This document shows positions 1 to 9,661 of a stretch of 64,000 nucleotides of DNA, piece by piece; positions within the stretch are counted from its first letter, which is position 1, and every line of letters starts with the position of its first letter. Source of the stretch: Methylomonas methanica (GTDB lineage Bacteria > Pseudomonadota > Gammaproteobacteria > Methylococcales > Methylomonadaceae); contig LUUF01000087.1 of the NCBI GenBank assembly GCA_001644045.1, positions 19,062-83,061 on the forward strand, read 5' to 3'. The position numbers were made by a program, and so were the translations under genes. Below the pieces are notes generated by a model. That model made no database searches. It saw nothing but the letters and a program-made list of their open reading frames with translations, and was not told the DNA's origin.

Positions 1-456
1 CCCTTGTTTTTTCTGACCGTATTGACCGTGTTGATGATCCAGTTACAAAGTTTTTCGCGAATGGCCTTGGTGTTATTGACGGCGCCGCTGGGTTTGATTG
101 GCGTGACTTTGTTTTTATTGATTTTTCAACAACCGTTCGGGTTTGTGGCGATGCTGGGTACCATCGCGCTTTCAGGAATGATCATGCGTAACTCGGTGAT
201 TCTGGTCGATCAAATCGATCAGGATAAGCTGGCCGGGCGTTCGGATTTTGATGCCATCGTCGATTCCACGGTGCGTCGGTTTCGGCCTATCGTATTAACG
301 GCAGCGGCGGCGATATTGGCTATGATTCCACTCACCCACAGCGCTTTTTTCGGGCCGATGGCGGTGGCGATTATGGGAGGTCTGACTGTCGCGACTGTAT
401 TGACGTTGCTGTTTTTGCCCGCTTTGTATGCTGCCTGGTTCAGAATTGCCGTTTAA
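1..456 (+). CDS. RND-family efflux permease, C-terminal fragment (5' end outside window)
   Basis: The frame is open from the first base of the window and ends at a TAA, giving about 150 residues of a much larger (about 1000 residue) inner-membrane protein. It contains several hydrophobic helices and typical features of the last transmembrane bundle of AcrB/MexB-type proton-driven exporters: LGTIALSGMIMRNSVILVDQ, then VRRFRPIVLTAAAAILAMIP, then a terminal helix ending LFLPALYAAWF. Such permeases work with a periplasmic adaptor and an outer-membrane channel, which would lie upstream of this window. The family assignment is firm; the substrate (drug or metal) cannot be judged from this piece. 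Confidence 0.9.
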   Translation, partial: PLFFLTVLTVLMIQLQSFSRMALVLLTAPLGLIGVTLFLLIFQQPFGFVAMLGTIALSGMIMRNSVILVDQIDQDKLAGRSDFDAIVDSTVRRFRPIVLTAAAAILAMIPLTHSAFFGPMAVAIMGGLTVATVLTLLFLPALYAAWFRIAV

Positions 457-615
457 TTTTTAAAGGTCAAAATCAAGGCTGTTATTTGGGTGTTCGCTAT
501 CTTTAGAGTTCCCGCGCCCCGGTGTGAACAGGGGAAAAGCTTTACGGGAACGATTAATTGATAGCTAGCCAAGTTTTATTTGTTTTTTAGGCTAAGAAAT
601 TACGGATGGTGATTT

Positions 616-1005
616 TCAGTTTTTAATAAAGTGATAAACGTCGCCGAATTTGCCTTTCAAGGTCATGGATTTATCGGTTTTTTCCTGGAGTGCGAATACG
701 TCAAATTTGTCCGGTCTACCCAACATGGCAATTTTTAATTTACCGCCCTCTATTTCGTAGGTCACGGGGGATTGGTCGTAAAAAGTACCTTCGCGAGGAA
801 TATGGGTGATGGTGACTTTGCCGTCCTTAAAAGTCCAGGTATCTTCGCGCTTGATGGTTTCCGTGGCGGTAACCGATTTTTTGGTATATTCCAGTTTCCA
901 GCTGCCTTGTACTTCTTCATTGGATTGCAGCGGAACATCGGCAAAACTCAGGCCGGAAAATACCGATAGGCCTAGTAAAGCGGCGGCTAATTTTATTTTT
1001 TTCAT
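616..1005 (-). CDS. small secreted protein of unknown function (lipocalin-like size)
   Basis: A 129-residue protein with a clear Sec signal peptide (MKKIKLAAALLGLSVFSGLSFA, likely cleaved before DVPLQ). The mature part is about 107 residues, rich in alternating polar and hydrophobic strands (GSWKLEY, DTWTFKDGKVTI, TYEIEGGKLKIA, SMTLKGKFGDVYHF), which suggests a small beta-barrel similar in length to lipocalin-like domains. The ATG start has a GAGAGC purine stretch upstream. It stands alone between an RND pump gene and a GST gene. I do not recognise a specific family; a periplasmic ligand-binding role is only a guess from the fold pattern. Confidence 0.7.
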   Translation of the reverse strand: MKKIKLAAALLGLSVFSGLSFADVPLQSNEEVQGSWKLEYTKKSVTATETIKREDTWTFKDGKVTITHIPREGTFYDQSPVTYEIEGGKLKIAMLGRPDKFDVFALQEKTDKSMTLKGKFGDVYHFIKN

Positions 1006-1107
1006 AGTGCTCTCCCGTTGGTGAATAACAAGAAAATCATTCTACGCTCAGGCAGGAGCAAAGTATCTTTAAATTATTGGGGTATATCTGGAAGGTATTA
1101 AAACCGA

Positions 1108-1755
1108 TTATTCGAAGGCTGTGATTACCTCACTTTCCAATTTGCCGGCTTCCATCCAGGCGGTTACTGCCGGGCAGGCCAGCACCGTGTCCACATACGC
1201 TTGCGCCTCTTTATTGGTTTCCAGTTGATAGCTGTGAAAACGTAAGGCGACCGGGGCGAACATCGCGTCTACTATCGTAAATCGGCCAAATAGCCAGGGA
1301 CCATACTGACGGTGGAGTTGGCGGTAGTGTTGCCAAATTTCGCCGATACGTTCTATGTCAGGATGCACCGCTTCCGGTAACTGCTTTGCTTTTGGCGTTC
1401 GCTTGCAATTCATACCGCAGTACGTGCGTAGTGCGGTAAAACCGGAATGCATCTCCGCGGCCAGGGAACGTGCCGCGGCGCGTTCGGCAAAATCGTCCGG
1501 CCAGCCTTGGGTTTGCGGAAAGCGTTCCGCCAGATATTCCAAAATCGCCAGCGAATCCCAAACTTTAAGCTCGCCGTCCAACAACACTGGCACTTTACCG
1601 GTCGGCGAATATTGCAGCAGTTTGTCTTTCGAATCCTCCCGATACAGTGGGATTCTGATTTCCGAGAATTCAATGTCGTGATATTTCAAAAACAGCCAAG
1701 GCCGCAGTGACCAGGATGAATAGTTTTTGTTACCGATGACTAAGGACAGACTCAT
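1108..1755 (-). CDS. glutathione S-transferase family protein
   Basis: 215 residues, the normal length for a cytosolic GST. The N-terminal thioredoxin-like domain (about residues 1-80) has the catalytic-loop signature NKNYSSWSLRPW, the cis-proline stretch TGKVPVLLDG and the glutathione-binding WDSLAILEYLAERFP. A helical C-terminal domain follows, with the conserved FTIVDAMFAPVALRF N-capping region. These enzymes conjugate glutathione to electrophiles or act in glutathione-dependent reduction; the substrate is not predictable. The start is preceded by GGAAACTCC-like sequence without a strong ribosome site. It is monocistronic. Confidence 0.88.
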   Translation of the reverse strand: MSLSLVIGNKNYSSWSLRPWLFLKYHDIEFSEIRIPLYREDSKDKLLQYSPTGKVPVLLDGELKVWDSLAILEYLAERFPQTQGWPDDFAERAAARSLAAEMHSGFTALRTYCGMNCKRTPKAKQLPEAVHPDIERIGEIWQHYRQLHRQYGPWLFGRFTIVDAMFAPVALRFHSYQLETNKEAQAYVDTVLACPAVTAWMEAGKLESEVITAFE

Positions 1756-2070
1756 GAACGGAAACTCCTTTGCAGAAATTTAAAATTAAATTTTCAACTG
1801 GGTTGGCGGCTGTCGAAGTCTTTTCCCAAGCGGAGTTGCGACAGACTGGCTATCCGGCCGTATTAATCAGATGCCTACTTTAGAATTAGTGTTTACCCGA
1901 TGGATCCACGTTGTGGCCTTGGGCGATAGGTTTAAGTTTTGGCGCATCATCCTTGCCGTTTTATAACAATTAACAGCGCAGAGCAATGCCCATTTTATAA
2001 AGCTTGGTTATGAGGCTGTTAAACTGGAATATGCAGTCATTATTTTGCGGAGTCCGAGGTCAATCCTTGG
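1756..2070. other. intergenic region, nothing recognised
   Basis: This 315-base stretch lies between the GST start and the deaminase stop. I found no convincing open reading frame, hairpin with a T-run, tRNA or dispersed repeat. It presumably contains the GST promoter reading leftward. Confidence 0.5.
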
Positions 2071-2520
2071 TTAACAACAACCCTCGCCGATGTCTTCAAA
2101 CCAAATCTGTGGCGATTGAGCAATAAAACGGCTCATTAAATCGATACAAGCCGCGTCATTCAATTCCACGATCTTAACGCCGGCTTCTCTCAGCCAGTCC
2201 AGATGCCCAGTAAAGTTGACAGATTCGCCAACCACCACCGTGCTGATATTGAATTGCCGAATCAATCCCGAGCAATACCAGCAGGGTGCCAAGGTCGTCA
2301 CCAGGATTTTGTCGCGGTAGCTGGTTTGCCGGCCGGCTTTGCGGAATGCGTCGGTTTCGCCGTGCACGGAAGGATCGTTGTCTTGTACGCGGCGATTGCG
2401 GCCACGGCTCAGCAACTTGCCATCGGCGTCAAACAAAGCCGCGCCAACCGGCACGCCGCCTTCGTTAAAACCGGCTTGAGCTTCGGCAAATGCCACGGCC
2501 AGCATCTCGTTATAGTTCAT
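2071..2520 (-). CDS. cytosine/nucleoside deaminase, yeast Fcy1-like
   Basis: 149 residues with the zinc-dependent cytidine-deaminase-fold motifs HGE (His53, Glu55) and PCWYC (Cys80, Cys83), which ligand the zinc and supply the proton shuttle. The C-terminus ends WFEDIGEG, and the segment VVGESVNFTGH plus LTTLAPC-like context closely follow the fungal cytosine deaminase Fcy1 rather than the unrelated bacterial CodA amidohydrolase. The expected reaction is hydrolytic deamination of cytosine to uracil (pyrimidine salvage) in the cytoplasm. The gene is alone, and the next gene upstream is on the far side of a hairpin repeat. Family assignment is strong; exact substrate is inferred from the resemblance. 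Confidence 0.85.
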   Translation of the reverse strand: MNYNEMLAVAFAEAQAGFNEGGVPVGAALFDADGKLLSRGRNRRVQDNDPSVHGETDAFRKAGRQTSYRDKILVTTLAPCWYCSGLIRQFNISTVVVGESVNFTGHLDWLREAGVKIVELNDAACIDLMSRFIAQSPQIWFEDIGEGCC

Positions 2521-2581
2521 CGCAAATCCTGAATTCTAAGGGGTATGTTTGAAAATCCCCTATTAAGGCTTTAAATTAAGC

Positions 2582-2680
2582 ACCCTCTAATGCTTGGAGA
2601 GGGTTGGGGTGAGGAGAGTCCGATAAGGAAACAGCCTTTTTGATTCCCCTCTTCCTAGCCTTCTCTCTGAGAGAGAAGGA
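2582..2680. repeat. dispersed imperfect palindromic repeat, copy A
   Basis: An intergenic element with two arms: CCCTCTAATGCTTGGAGAGGG followed by TTGGGGTGAGG, and a second perfect hairpin CCTTCTCTC-TGA-GAGAGAAGG at 2659-2679. The same architecture in the same orientation occurs at 12704-12813 (shared GAGAGGGTTGGGGTGAGG, and the second arm CCT-AxCCTTCTC). This is a REP/MITE-like repeat. Its second hairpin lies just downstream of the ubiA stop and could also affect ubiA transcript ends, although no T-run follows. Confidence 0.7.
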
Positions 2681-2690
2681 ACGATTCATC

Positions 2691-3551
2691 TTATGAATAA
2701 GCCAACACAATCCCGACAAATACAGCCAAACCAAACCAATTGTTGTTTAAAAATGCCTTGAAACAACTGGGCTTGTCGAAATGAAAAATCAGTTTCTGCT
2801 GGTAAACCGCCAGACCGGCGGCAACCGCCAAACCGGCGTAATACGGCCAACCCAGTTGTTGCATTATGCCCACTGTAACCAATAATCCCATAATCACAAC
2901 TTGTAGGCCGGCGGTAATTTCCCGCACCCGCTTGCCGAATAGAATCGCGGTGGATTTCACGCCAATTTTCAAATCGTCGTCGATGTCTACCATCGCGTAC
3001 ATCGTGTCGTAAACCAGCGCCCACAGCAGGACCGCTAAGTACAAAATCCAGCCGACTGTGGGAATTTCGTTGGTTTGCGCGGCAAACGCCATCGGCACCG
3101 CAAACCCAAACGCCGCGCCTAGATAAGCCTGCGGCAGATGAGTAAAACGCTTCATAAACGGATAGCTGGCCGCCAGAAACGCGCCGATAAACGACAAACC
3201 GATGGTGTACCAATTCATCAGCAACACCAGGCCGAACGCAGTCAGACATAACGCCGCAAACACGATCAGCGCTTCCTTTGGCGTGACCTTGCCGGCAGCA
3301 ATCGGCCGCAGCTTGGTTCTGTCGACATGCGGGTCGAAATCCTTGTCGGCGTAATCGTTGATCACGCAGCCGGCGGCGCGCATCAGCACCACGCCCAGCG
3401 TAAACACGATCAACACCAACAAACCCGGCTTGCCGTTGCCGGCGATCCACAAGGCCCACAGCGTCGGCCACAACAGAATGAAAATACCTATGGGTTTATC
3501 GAAACGGGCCAGGAGCCAGTATTGGTGGAAGCGATCTCTTATGTAATTCAT
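2691..3551 (-). CDS. ubiA: 4-hydroxybenzoate polyprenyltransferase
   Basis: 286 residues, polytopic inner-membrane protein with about eight hydrophobic helices. Both aspartate-rich motifs of the UbiA superfamily are present: [16 protein letters not shown] in the first half and [16 protein letters not shown] in the second, which bind magnesium and the prenyl diphosphate. The N-terminus ([20 protein letters not shown]) is characteristic of UbiA itself rather than of heme O or chlorophyll synthases. It attaches the polyprenyl tail to 4-hydroxybenzoate in ubiquinone synthesis. No ubiC is adjacent. The ATG start matches the normal N-terminus of the family. Confidence 0.95.
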   Translation of the reverse strand: MNYIRDRFHQYWLLARFDKPIGIFILLWPTLWALWIAGNGKPGLLVLIVFTLGVVLMRAAGCVINDYADKDFDPHVDRTKLRPIAAGKVTPKEALIVFAALCLTAFGLVLLMNWYTIGLSFIGAFLAASYPFMKRFTHLPQAYLGAAFGFAVPMAFAAQTNEIPTVGWILYLAVLLWALVYDTMYAMVDIDDDLKIGVKSTAILFGKRVREITAGLQVVIMGLLVTVGIMQQLGWPYYAGLAVAAGLAVYQQKLIFHFDKPSCFKAFLNNNWFGLAVFVGIVLAYS

Positions 3552-3625
3552 TAAGAAGAGTATACTTTAGGCAAAATATTTAAGAGTTATTTGGTGATTT
3601 AGGGAATACGAATAACGCCAATGTT

Positions 3626-5311
3626 TTATTCGTAAGATACTTTCCAAGTTAAAACAGCTTGAGTTGCAAGCCACGCTTGATAGTCATTTAAGTTCTGCAA
3701 ATTCCATTGATTGTATGATGCTACTTTCACGGCGAGCGGGTAATGAGAATTCATGTAAGCTATTTTTTTATCCTCAAAACTTGAACGGCCTAACTGATCT
3801 TTCTCAAGTAAAATGACGTTGCCTAATCGGTCCTGAATATCGTTGATTCCACCGCCAAAATAATTGTCCCAATTCTCATCAGGATTGTATGGACATATAT
3901 GCTCTAATGTTGTTTTTGTATAATTTGTGTTGTGGCCTAGATAATATTCTATTTCAGATAATAAAAATCGAATTTTCTTCTCGCTGCGTCGACTGGGCAT
4001 TTTATGAAACTCGAAAGCATTAAAGAAGGCATCGTCACTAGGATAAAGTTTTTTAAATATTTCGCTATTTTTTATATGACTTGCTCTGGTATAATCACGA
4101 TTGTTAATTTTTATTGCTAATTGATTATAGGCTGTTTCTTGTTCATTTGGAGAGAAATGACATATAACGTTATATCGGATGGATAGCACATATATATATT
4201 TGGTGAGCTTTACGAACTCATCTGGAGAAAATCGATGAAACGCGCTCATTAGGATAGTAAATGGTTGTTTTATATTGAATAAATCAAAGCCATCCAAATA
4301 TTTTTTAGCTTCGCGATAATCTATTTCTTGATTTGCCCACCAATCATCTTCAGGATTTAATAAAGATGCATATACTGGGGCATATATTCCTAAAGAACGT
4401 AGATAAGTATAAGCTTTTTCTGGAGTATCAGCCAGTTTTCTAACTGAAGAAAACAGCTCTCTCTTTTGTGATAAATTTGCCTGAAAATTGTGGTGATAGC
4501 GAATGAAGTCGGTGAAATTGCTTTCTCCTAATTGAGATACGATCTCAGACCAACTTTCGTCAAGATCGTTCAGGTCTTGGTCGTCGACGTTATCATTTTT
4601 TGTAACAATAGAAAATATATAGTTTTTAAGCAAATCAGGAGTAGATAATTGTACGCCACGAGCATTTAATGTTTCAAAAACTTTATAAGCATTGAGATCA
4701 TCCTGAACGACGATTTTAGTAAAAATCATTCCCGATGCAACGCGTTCGATGAACTCAGCAATTTCTTGTCCGCTACCACCTGTTTTCTTTTCTTCAAAGA
4801 ATTTGAAGCATCTATTTATCAGTTTATTGGTGTTGGTTTGTCCTCGTTTATTTGGTGCTTCCAAGTTATCGCATATCGCTTTGAAATTAACACTGTTATT
4901 TCGGTTTAGAGATAATTTACTATCCACTCTTAGGGAAATTGGATTGGTTGATCCGATATAACGCTCTTTCAAAACTTTTAGTCTATGGTTGTTTTCATTT
5001 ACTTCCTGCCCCTTGTTAATCAAGGTTTGAATGTTTTTCATGGCAGCTAGTATAATTAATGACAAAGTTATCAGTCGCTGTTGACCATCTATAACCTCGA
5101 AATCATATTGTGCTTTACGCTGTAAAACGATATAGCCCATATAATGAAATTGTTCTTCGACTATTGTTTCTATATCTGCCCATAAATCTTCCCACTGCTG
5201 CTTATCCCAGGCATAATCTCGTTGAAAGCGTGGTACTTGATATTTTATACCATTGCCTATTAATTCTTGGAAGCTTTGATTTGTTGGCTCCATTAGCATA
5301 AAGGTTGCCAT
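3626..5311 (-). CDS. DUF262/DUF1524 (GmrSD-like) HNH nuclease family protein
   Basis: 561 residues. The N-terminal half carries the DUF262 (GmrS/ParB-like) signature: PRFQRDYAWDKQQWEDLW, the strand YMGYIVLQ and the key motif EVIDGQQRLITLSL. The C-terminal part contains the DUF1524 HNH-type motif TTLEHICPYNPDENW followed by RLGNVILLEKDQLG. In characterised members the N-terminal domain is an NTPase and the C-terminal domain cuts DNA, giving type IV restriction of modified phage DNA; many homologues are untested. The gene is noticeably AT-richer than ubiA and hldE on either side, has no co-transcribed partner, and looks like a horizontally acquired defence gene. Domain calls are strong; the defence role is inference. 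Confidence 0.85.
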   Translation of the reverse strand: MATFMLMEPTNQSFQELIGNGIKYQVPRFQRDYAWDKQQWEDLWADIETIVEEQFHYMGYIVLQRKAQYDFEVIDGQQRLITLSLIILAAMKNIQTLINKGQEVNENNHRLKVLKERYIGSTNPISLRVDSKLSLNRNNSVNFKAICDNLEAPNKRGQTNTNKLINRCFKFFEEKKTGGSGQEIAEFIERVASGMIFTKIVVQDDLNAYKVFETLNARGVQLSTPDLLKNYIFSIVTKNDNVDDQDLNDLDESWSEIVSQLGESNFTDFIRYHHNFQANLSQKRELFSSVRKLADTPEKAYTYLRSLGIYAPVYASLLNPEDDWWANQEIDYREAKKYLDGFDLFNIKQPFTILMSAFHRFSPDEFVKLTKYIYVLSIRYNVICHFSPNEQETAYNQLAIKINNRDYTRASHIKNSEIFKKLYPSDDAFFNAFEFHKMPSRRSEKKIRFLLSEIEYYLGHNTNYTKTTLEHICPYNPDENWDNYFGGGINDIQDRLGNVILLEKDQLGRSSFEDKKIAYMNSHYPLAVKVASYNQWNLQNLNDYQAWLATQAVLTWKVSYE

Positions 5312-5400
5312 TGATTCTTCCTATTTATTAATTATTTAAAGTGGTATATATATTAAATATATAGCTATTCATAAACGTGTTTTTCTGTATCAGTACAGTA

Positions 5401-6831
5401 TTAGCTTTGTGATTTTTCTTTTATTGTCTGAATAATCGCCGTCGTCGAATGCCCTTCGATAAACGACAAAATCTTCACCTCGCCGCCGTTGGCCAGCACG
5501 CTTTCGTGGCCGGCGATGCCGGTGATGTCGGTGTAATCGCCGCCTTTCACCAGGATGTCGGGTAGTAATTGATCAATGACTTCCTTGGGGGTGTCTTGTT
5601 CGAATTCCACCACCCAATCCACGCATTCCAGCGCCGCCAGCATCTCCATGCGATGATCCAGCTTGTTGACCGGTCGTTCGGGGCCTTTCAGGCGTTGCAC
5701 CGAGGCGTCGCTGTTGACTAAAACCACCAAACGGTCGCCCAGGGTTTTGGCTTGTTGCAGGTAGCGGAGATGGCCGGGATGCAGAATGTCGAAGCAGCCG
5801 TTGGTGGCGACGATTTTTTCGCCGTTTTGTTTGGCGGCGGCGCGCTCGGCCAGCAGGTCCGGCAGGCTGCAGACGCCTTTACGGTGCGCGCGCGGGCCTT
5901 GCAAGGTGGTATTCAACTCGTCGGTATTGACGGTAGCGGTGCCCATTTTGCCGACCACGATGCCGGCGCCGATGTTGGCGAGTTGCGTGGCTTCGGCCAG
6001 CGGCTTTTTTGCGGCCAGGCTGGCGGCCAGTACGGAAATTACCGTGTCGCCGGCGCCGGTAACGTCGAATACTTCGCGGGCGTGAGTCGGTAGATGCAAG
6101 GGCTCTTCGTCTTTGCTGAGCAAGGTCATGCCATGTTCGCCACGGGTGACCAGCAAGGCTTGCAACTCTAGTTCGTTCAGCAAGTTCATGCCGCGCTCGA
6201 TTATTTGCTGCTGATCGCTGCAACGGCCAACCACCGCTTCAAACTCGCTGAGGTTGGGTGTGATCAGCGTGGCTTGCCGATAAATCGAAAAATCGCTGCC
6301 TTTCGGATCGACCAATACCGGTTTGTTCAGCTGTTTGGCCAAGCGGATGAATTGTTGCACCTGGCTCAAGGTGCCTTTGCCGTAATCGGACAGCACGATG
6401 ACTTGCGATTGCATCATCTCGGCGTGATACAGGTGTAGTAGCGCATCGCTATCGACTTGCTGAAAGCCGTCTTCAAAATCCAGCCTGATCAATTGCTGAT
6501 GCCGGCTCATTACCCGCAACTTGGTGATGGTGGGATAACCCGGCACCGCCTGAAACAGACACAAAACTTTAGCCTGTTGCAGCAATTGTTTCAGGGCGGT
6601 CGCGGCCTCGTCTTCGCCGGTAAAACCCAGCAAGGATACTTTCGCCCCCAGCGCGGCGATGTTTAAAGCCACGTTGCCCGCACCGCCGGCGCGTTGTTCG
6701 TCTTGTTTGACGTGCACTACCGGCACCGGCGCTTCCGGGGAAATCCGTGAAGTGGCGCCGTGCCAGTAACGGTCCAGCATCAGGTCGCCGACCACCAGCA
6801 CGCGGGCGGTTGAATAGTTGGGTAATTGCAT
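5401..6831 (-). CDS. hldE: bifunctional heptose 7-phosphate kinase / heptose 1-phosphate adenylyltransferase
   Basis: 476 residues, the standard length of the fused enzyme. Residues 1 to about 320 are a PfkB/ribokinase domain: N-terminal [16 protein letters not shown], glycine-rich [15 protein letters not shown] and the C-terminal catalytic motif DVTGAGDTV. Residues from about 340 are a cytidylyltransferase-type domain with [17 protein letters not shown], whose HPGH binds ATP. It phosphorylates D-glycero-D-manno-heptose 7-phosphate and later adenylylates the 1-phosphate in ADP-heptose synthesis for the lipopolysaccharide inner core. It is monocistronic here and lies divergently from arsC with about 70 bases between the starts. 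Confidence 0.96.
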   Translation of the reverse strand: MQLPNYSTARVLVVGDLMLDRYWHGATSRISPEAPVPVVHVKQDEQRAGGAGNVALNIAALGAKVSLLGFTGEDEAATALKQLLQQAKVLCLFQAVPGYPTITKLRVMSRHQQLIRLDFEDGFQQVDSDALLHLYHAEMMQSQVIVLSDYGKGTLSQVQQFIRLAKQLNKPVLVDPKGSDFSIYRQATLITPNLSEFEAVVGRCSDQQQIIERGMNLLNELELQALLVTRGEHGMTLLSKDEEPLHLPTHAREVFDVTGAGDTVISVLAASLAAKKPLAEATQLANIGAGIVVGKMGTATVNTDELNTTLQGPRAHRKGVCSLPDLLAERAAAKQNGEKIVATNGCFDILHPGHLRYLQQAKTLGDRLVVLVNSDASVQRLKGPERPVNKLDHRMEMLAALECVDWVVEFEQDTPKEVIDQLLPDILVKGGDYTDITGIAGHESVLANGGEVKILSFIEGHSTTAIIQTIKEKSQS

Positions 6832-6903
6832 GGCTTTGGGGGCTTATCCGTGATTCGAAGGGTGCTATTATAGCCGCAACCCGTCATGATTAAGGTGCAA
6901 ACC

Positions 6904-7838
<935 letters not shown>

Positions 7839-7851
7839 TAGTAAGTTGGGC

Positions 7852-8634
7852 TTAGAATATCCCCAAGGCCTTAAGACAGGCCTTGCCAAGTTCCACCCGC
7901 TTGGGCGCATCGGCAGCCTGGTTAATGTCGATATTCAACGCAAAACTATACACATGTTGTCCATTCGTGACCCAGCCTACCCACCAGCCAATATCGGGGT
8001 TGGGAGCGTTTAACCAGCCAGTTTTGCCGTGTAAAACCCGTTCGCCGTTTTGCTCGAGCATGACGATGTCCCTGACTTTGGCCTGAACATCGCCAGAGAG
8101 CGGTAATTGATCCCGCGCCAGGCGGGCCAAAAATGCCGTCTGTTCCACCGCGCTGATTTTTAGCGGACCGTCCAGCCAAAACCTATCGACCTTATCGCCT
8201 ATCTCGGCGCTACCGTAGCCCAGGCTGGCAAGTCCTTCCCGCATCCGCGCATGGCCGATGCGCCGTGCCAGTGCTTGATAAATCGGCACGTTGGACAGCT
8301 TGATCGCCTCGCGCAAGCCCATATCACGCTCCCAGTCTTTGATCATTTGCGGTTGACCGCCGAATGGCAACGGCTCGTCCACGCTGTCGACCGCGCCTAC
8401 CGACAAGCCAATCAAGCTATTGACTATCTTGAACGTCGAGGCCGGGATGAAACGGGTTTCCGCGCGGAGCCGGTCGTGGCCGATCAGCCTGTCCGCATCG
8501 ACATCGTAGGCCAGGAAAGTGCCGTGCACGCCGGCGTCGCTGAATAGTTTGCCAAGCTCCGGACTGTCGAGCCATTCGATAGCGTTAACCCGGCCGGCAA
8601 GTAGTAATAGCAGAGCGGCAAATAGATGTTTCAT
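7852..8634 (-). CDS. class D (OXA-type) beta-lactamase family protein
   Basis: 260 residues with an N-terminal signal peptide (to about VNA-IEW). The serine active-site motifs of class D enzymes are in order: STFK (Ser66-Lys69, nucleophile and carboxylatable lysine), SNV (114-116), YGS (140-142, usually YGN), RFWLDGPLKIS with Trp153, and KTG (204-206). It is therefore expected to act on beta-lactams in the periplasm, though the YGS variant and chromosomal context leave substrate range open. Its ATG directly follows the TAA of the upstream VOC gene with no ribosome site of its own, implying translational coupling as the last gene of the DGPF/VOC/SRPBCC cluster. Presence of such an enzyme in an ECF-type stress cluster is unusual. 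Confidence 0.9.
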   Translation of the reverse strand: MKHLFAALLLLLAGRVNAIEWLDSPELGKLFSDAGVHGTFLAYDVDADRLIGHDRLRAETRFIPASTFKIVNSLIGLSVGAVDSVDEPLPFGGQPQMIKDWERDMGLREAIKLSNVPIYQALARRIGHARMREGLASLGYGSAEIGDKVDRFWLDGPLKISAVEQTAFLARLARDQLPLSGDVQAKVRDIVMLEQNGERVLHGKTGWLNAPNPDIGWWVGWVTNGQHVYSFALNIDINQAADAPKRVELGKACLKALGIF

Positions 8635-9108
8635 TTAGGCTTGTTCGTAGGCGAGTTTTAAAGTGTTTATGTCTATTTTCGTCATTTTCAGCATGGCCTG
8701 CATCACCCGCCCGGCTTTTACCGGGTCGGGATCGCTCAATAATTCGATCAGAATATTCGGCACGATCTGCCAGGTCACGCCGAATTTGTCCTCCAGCCAG
8801 GCGCATTGATTTTCCTTACCGCCCTCGGACAGTTTTTCCCAATAATGGTCCACTTCCGCTTGGTTTTCGCAGTGTACGACAAATGAAATAGCCGGCGATA
8901 GCTGGTACATCGGCCCACCGTTGAGCGCAGTAAACACTTGCCCGTCCAGCTCGAAATTGGCGGTCATCACGCTGCCCTTCGGTCCGGGCCCGGCGTCGCC
9001 GTAGCGATTGACGCTCAAGATTTTCGAATTTTTAAAAATGGATACGTAAAAATTCATCGCTTGTTCGGCTTGGTCGTCGAACCATAAAAATGGGGTGATT
9101 TTTGGCAT
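8635..9108 (-). CDS. VOC-superfamily protein, PhnB-like
   Basis: 157 residues beginning MPKITPFLWFDDQAEQAMNFY, the standard start of PhnB-type members of the vicinal-oxygen-chelate fold, followed by RYGDAGPGPKGSVMTANFELDGQ and the second half FVVHCENQAEVDHYWEKLSEGG with WQIVPNIL near the end. These proteins are often mislabelled as 3-demethylubiquinone methyltransferases; no methyltransferase motif is present. The biochemical function is not known. It sits 47 bases after the SRPBCC gene and abuts the beta-lactamase gene (TAA-ATG), so it is part of the same transcription unit. Confidence 0.85.
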   Translation of the reverse strand: MPKITPFLWFDDQAEQAMNFYVSIFKNSKILSVNRYGDAGPGPKGSVMTANFELDGQVFTALNGGPMYQLSPAISFVVHCENQAEVDHYWEKLSEGGKENQCAWLEDKFGVTWQIVPNILIELLSDPDPVKAGRVMQAMLKMTKIDINTLKLAYEQA

Positions 9109-9155
9109 GGCGTTTACTCGGTAAGTTATAAAAAGTTATGACCGGTTTTCCCGGC

Positions 9156-9632
9156 TTACAGGCTGGCTACCAGCTCGGCCAGTTGGTCGGTGGCCTTGCC
9201 CCAGCCTTCGTGAAAACCCATTTCTTCGTGGGTTTTCCGGTCAGCCGCGCTCCAATGCAAAACGCGAGCGGCGTAACGGGTTTTTCCGCCTTCAGGCGTA
9301 AACGTGACGATGCCGGTCATGAAGGGTTTGGCGGAGGTTTCCCAGGCGCTGGTGTAGGCGTCGGTGAACACCAGGCGTTCGTTTTGCACAACTTCAAGAT
9401 AGACGCCTTGGTTTGGAAATTCCTGGCCGTCCGGGCTACGCATCACGATTATGCTGGTGCCGCCGGCTCGGACATCGAGTTCGGCGGAAGCCACGGTCCA
9501 GGGCTTCGGACAAAACCATTGCTTGAGCAGTGCCGGTTCGGTCCAGGCTCTATAGAGTTGCTCGGGTGGCGCATCGATCAGGCGCGTCAACACCAGTTCC
9601 CGCGATTCAGCTGTTTGTTCTATTGGATTCAT
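9156..9632 (-). CDS. SRPBCC / AHSA1-domain protein
   Basis: 158 residues of the START/Bet v1-like SRPBCC fold. The AHSA1-type pattern is clear: LTRLIDAPPEQLYRAWTEPALLKQWF near the N-terminus, GGTSIIVMRSPDGQEF in the middle, and HEEMGFHEGWGKATDQLAELV at the C-terminal helix. The fold encloses a hydrophobic cavity; proteins of this type in DGPF clusters have no established substrate. The ATG is preceded by an AGAGGAAA ribosome site. It lies 29 bases after the preceding SRPBCC gene, in the same strand and spacing pattern as the rest of the cluster. Confidence 0.87.
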   Translation of the reverse strand: MNPIEQTAESRELVLTRLIDAPPEQLYRAWTEPALLKQWFCPKPWTVASAELDVRAGGTSIIVMRSPDGQEFPNQGVYLEVVQNERLVFTDAYTSAWETSAKPFMTGIVTFTPEGGKTRYAARVLHWSAADRKTHEEMGFHEGWGKATDQLAELVASL

Positions 9633-9661
9633 GGCTTTTCCTCTGTAATTGAAATATATGA

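Noticed and set aside
1811..1840. Plus-strand TGTCGA followed by CGAC, similar to the ECF42-type motif
   Set aside because: The spacing is 22 bases instead of 17 and no gene lies downstream in that direction.
8635..9108. Annotation as 3-demethylubiquinone-9 3-methyltransferase
   Set aside because: The protein is a PhnB-like VOC fold without a SAM-binding motif; the label is a known misannotation of this family.
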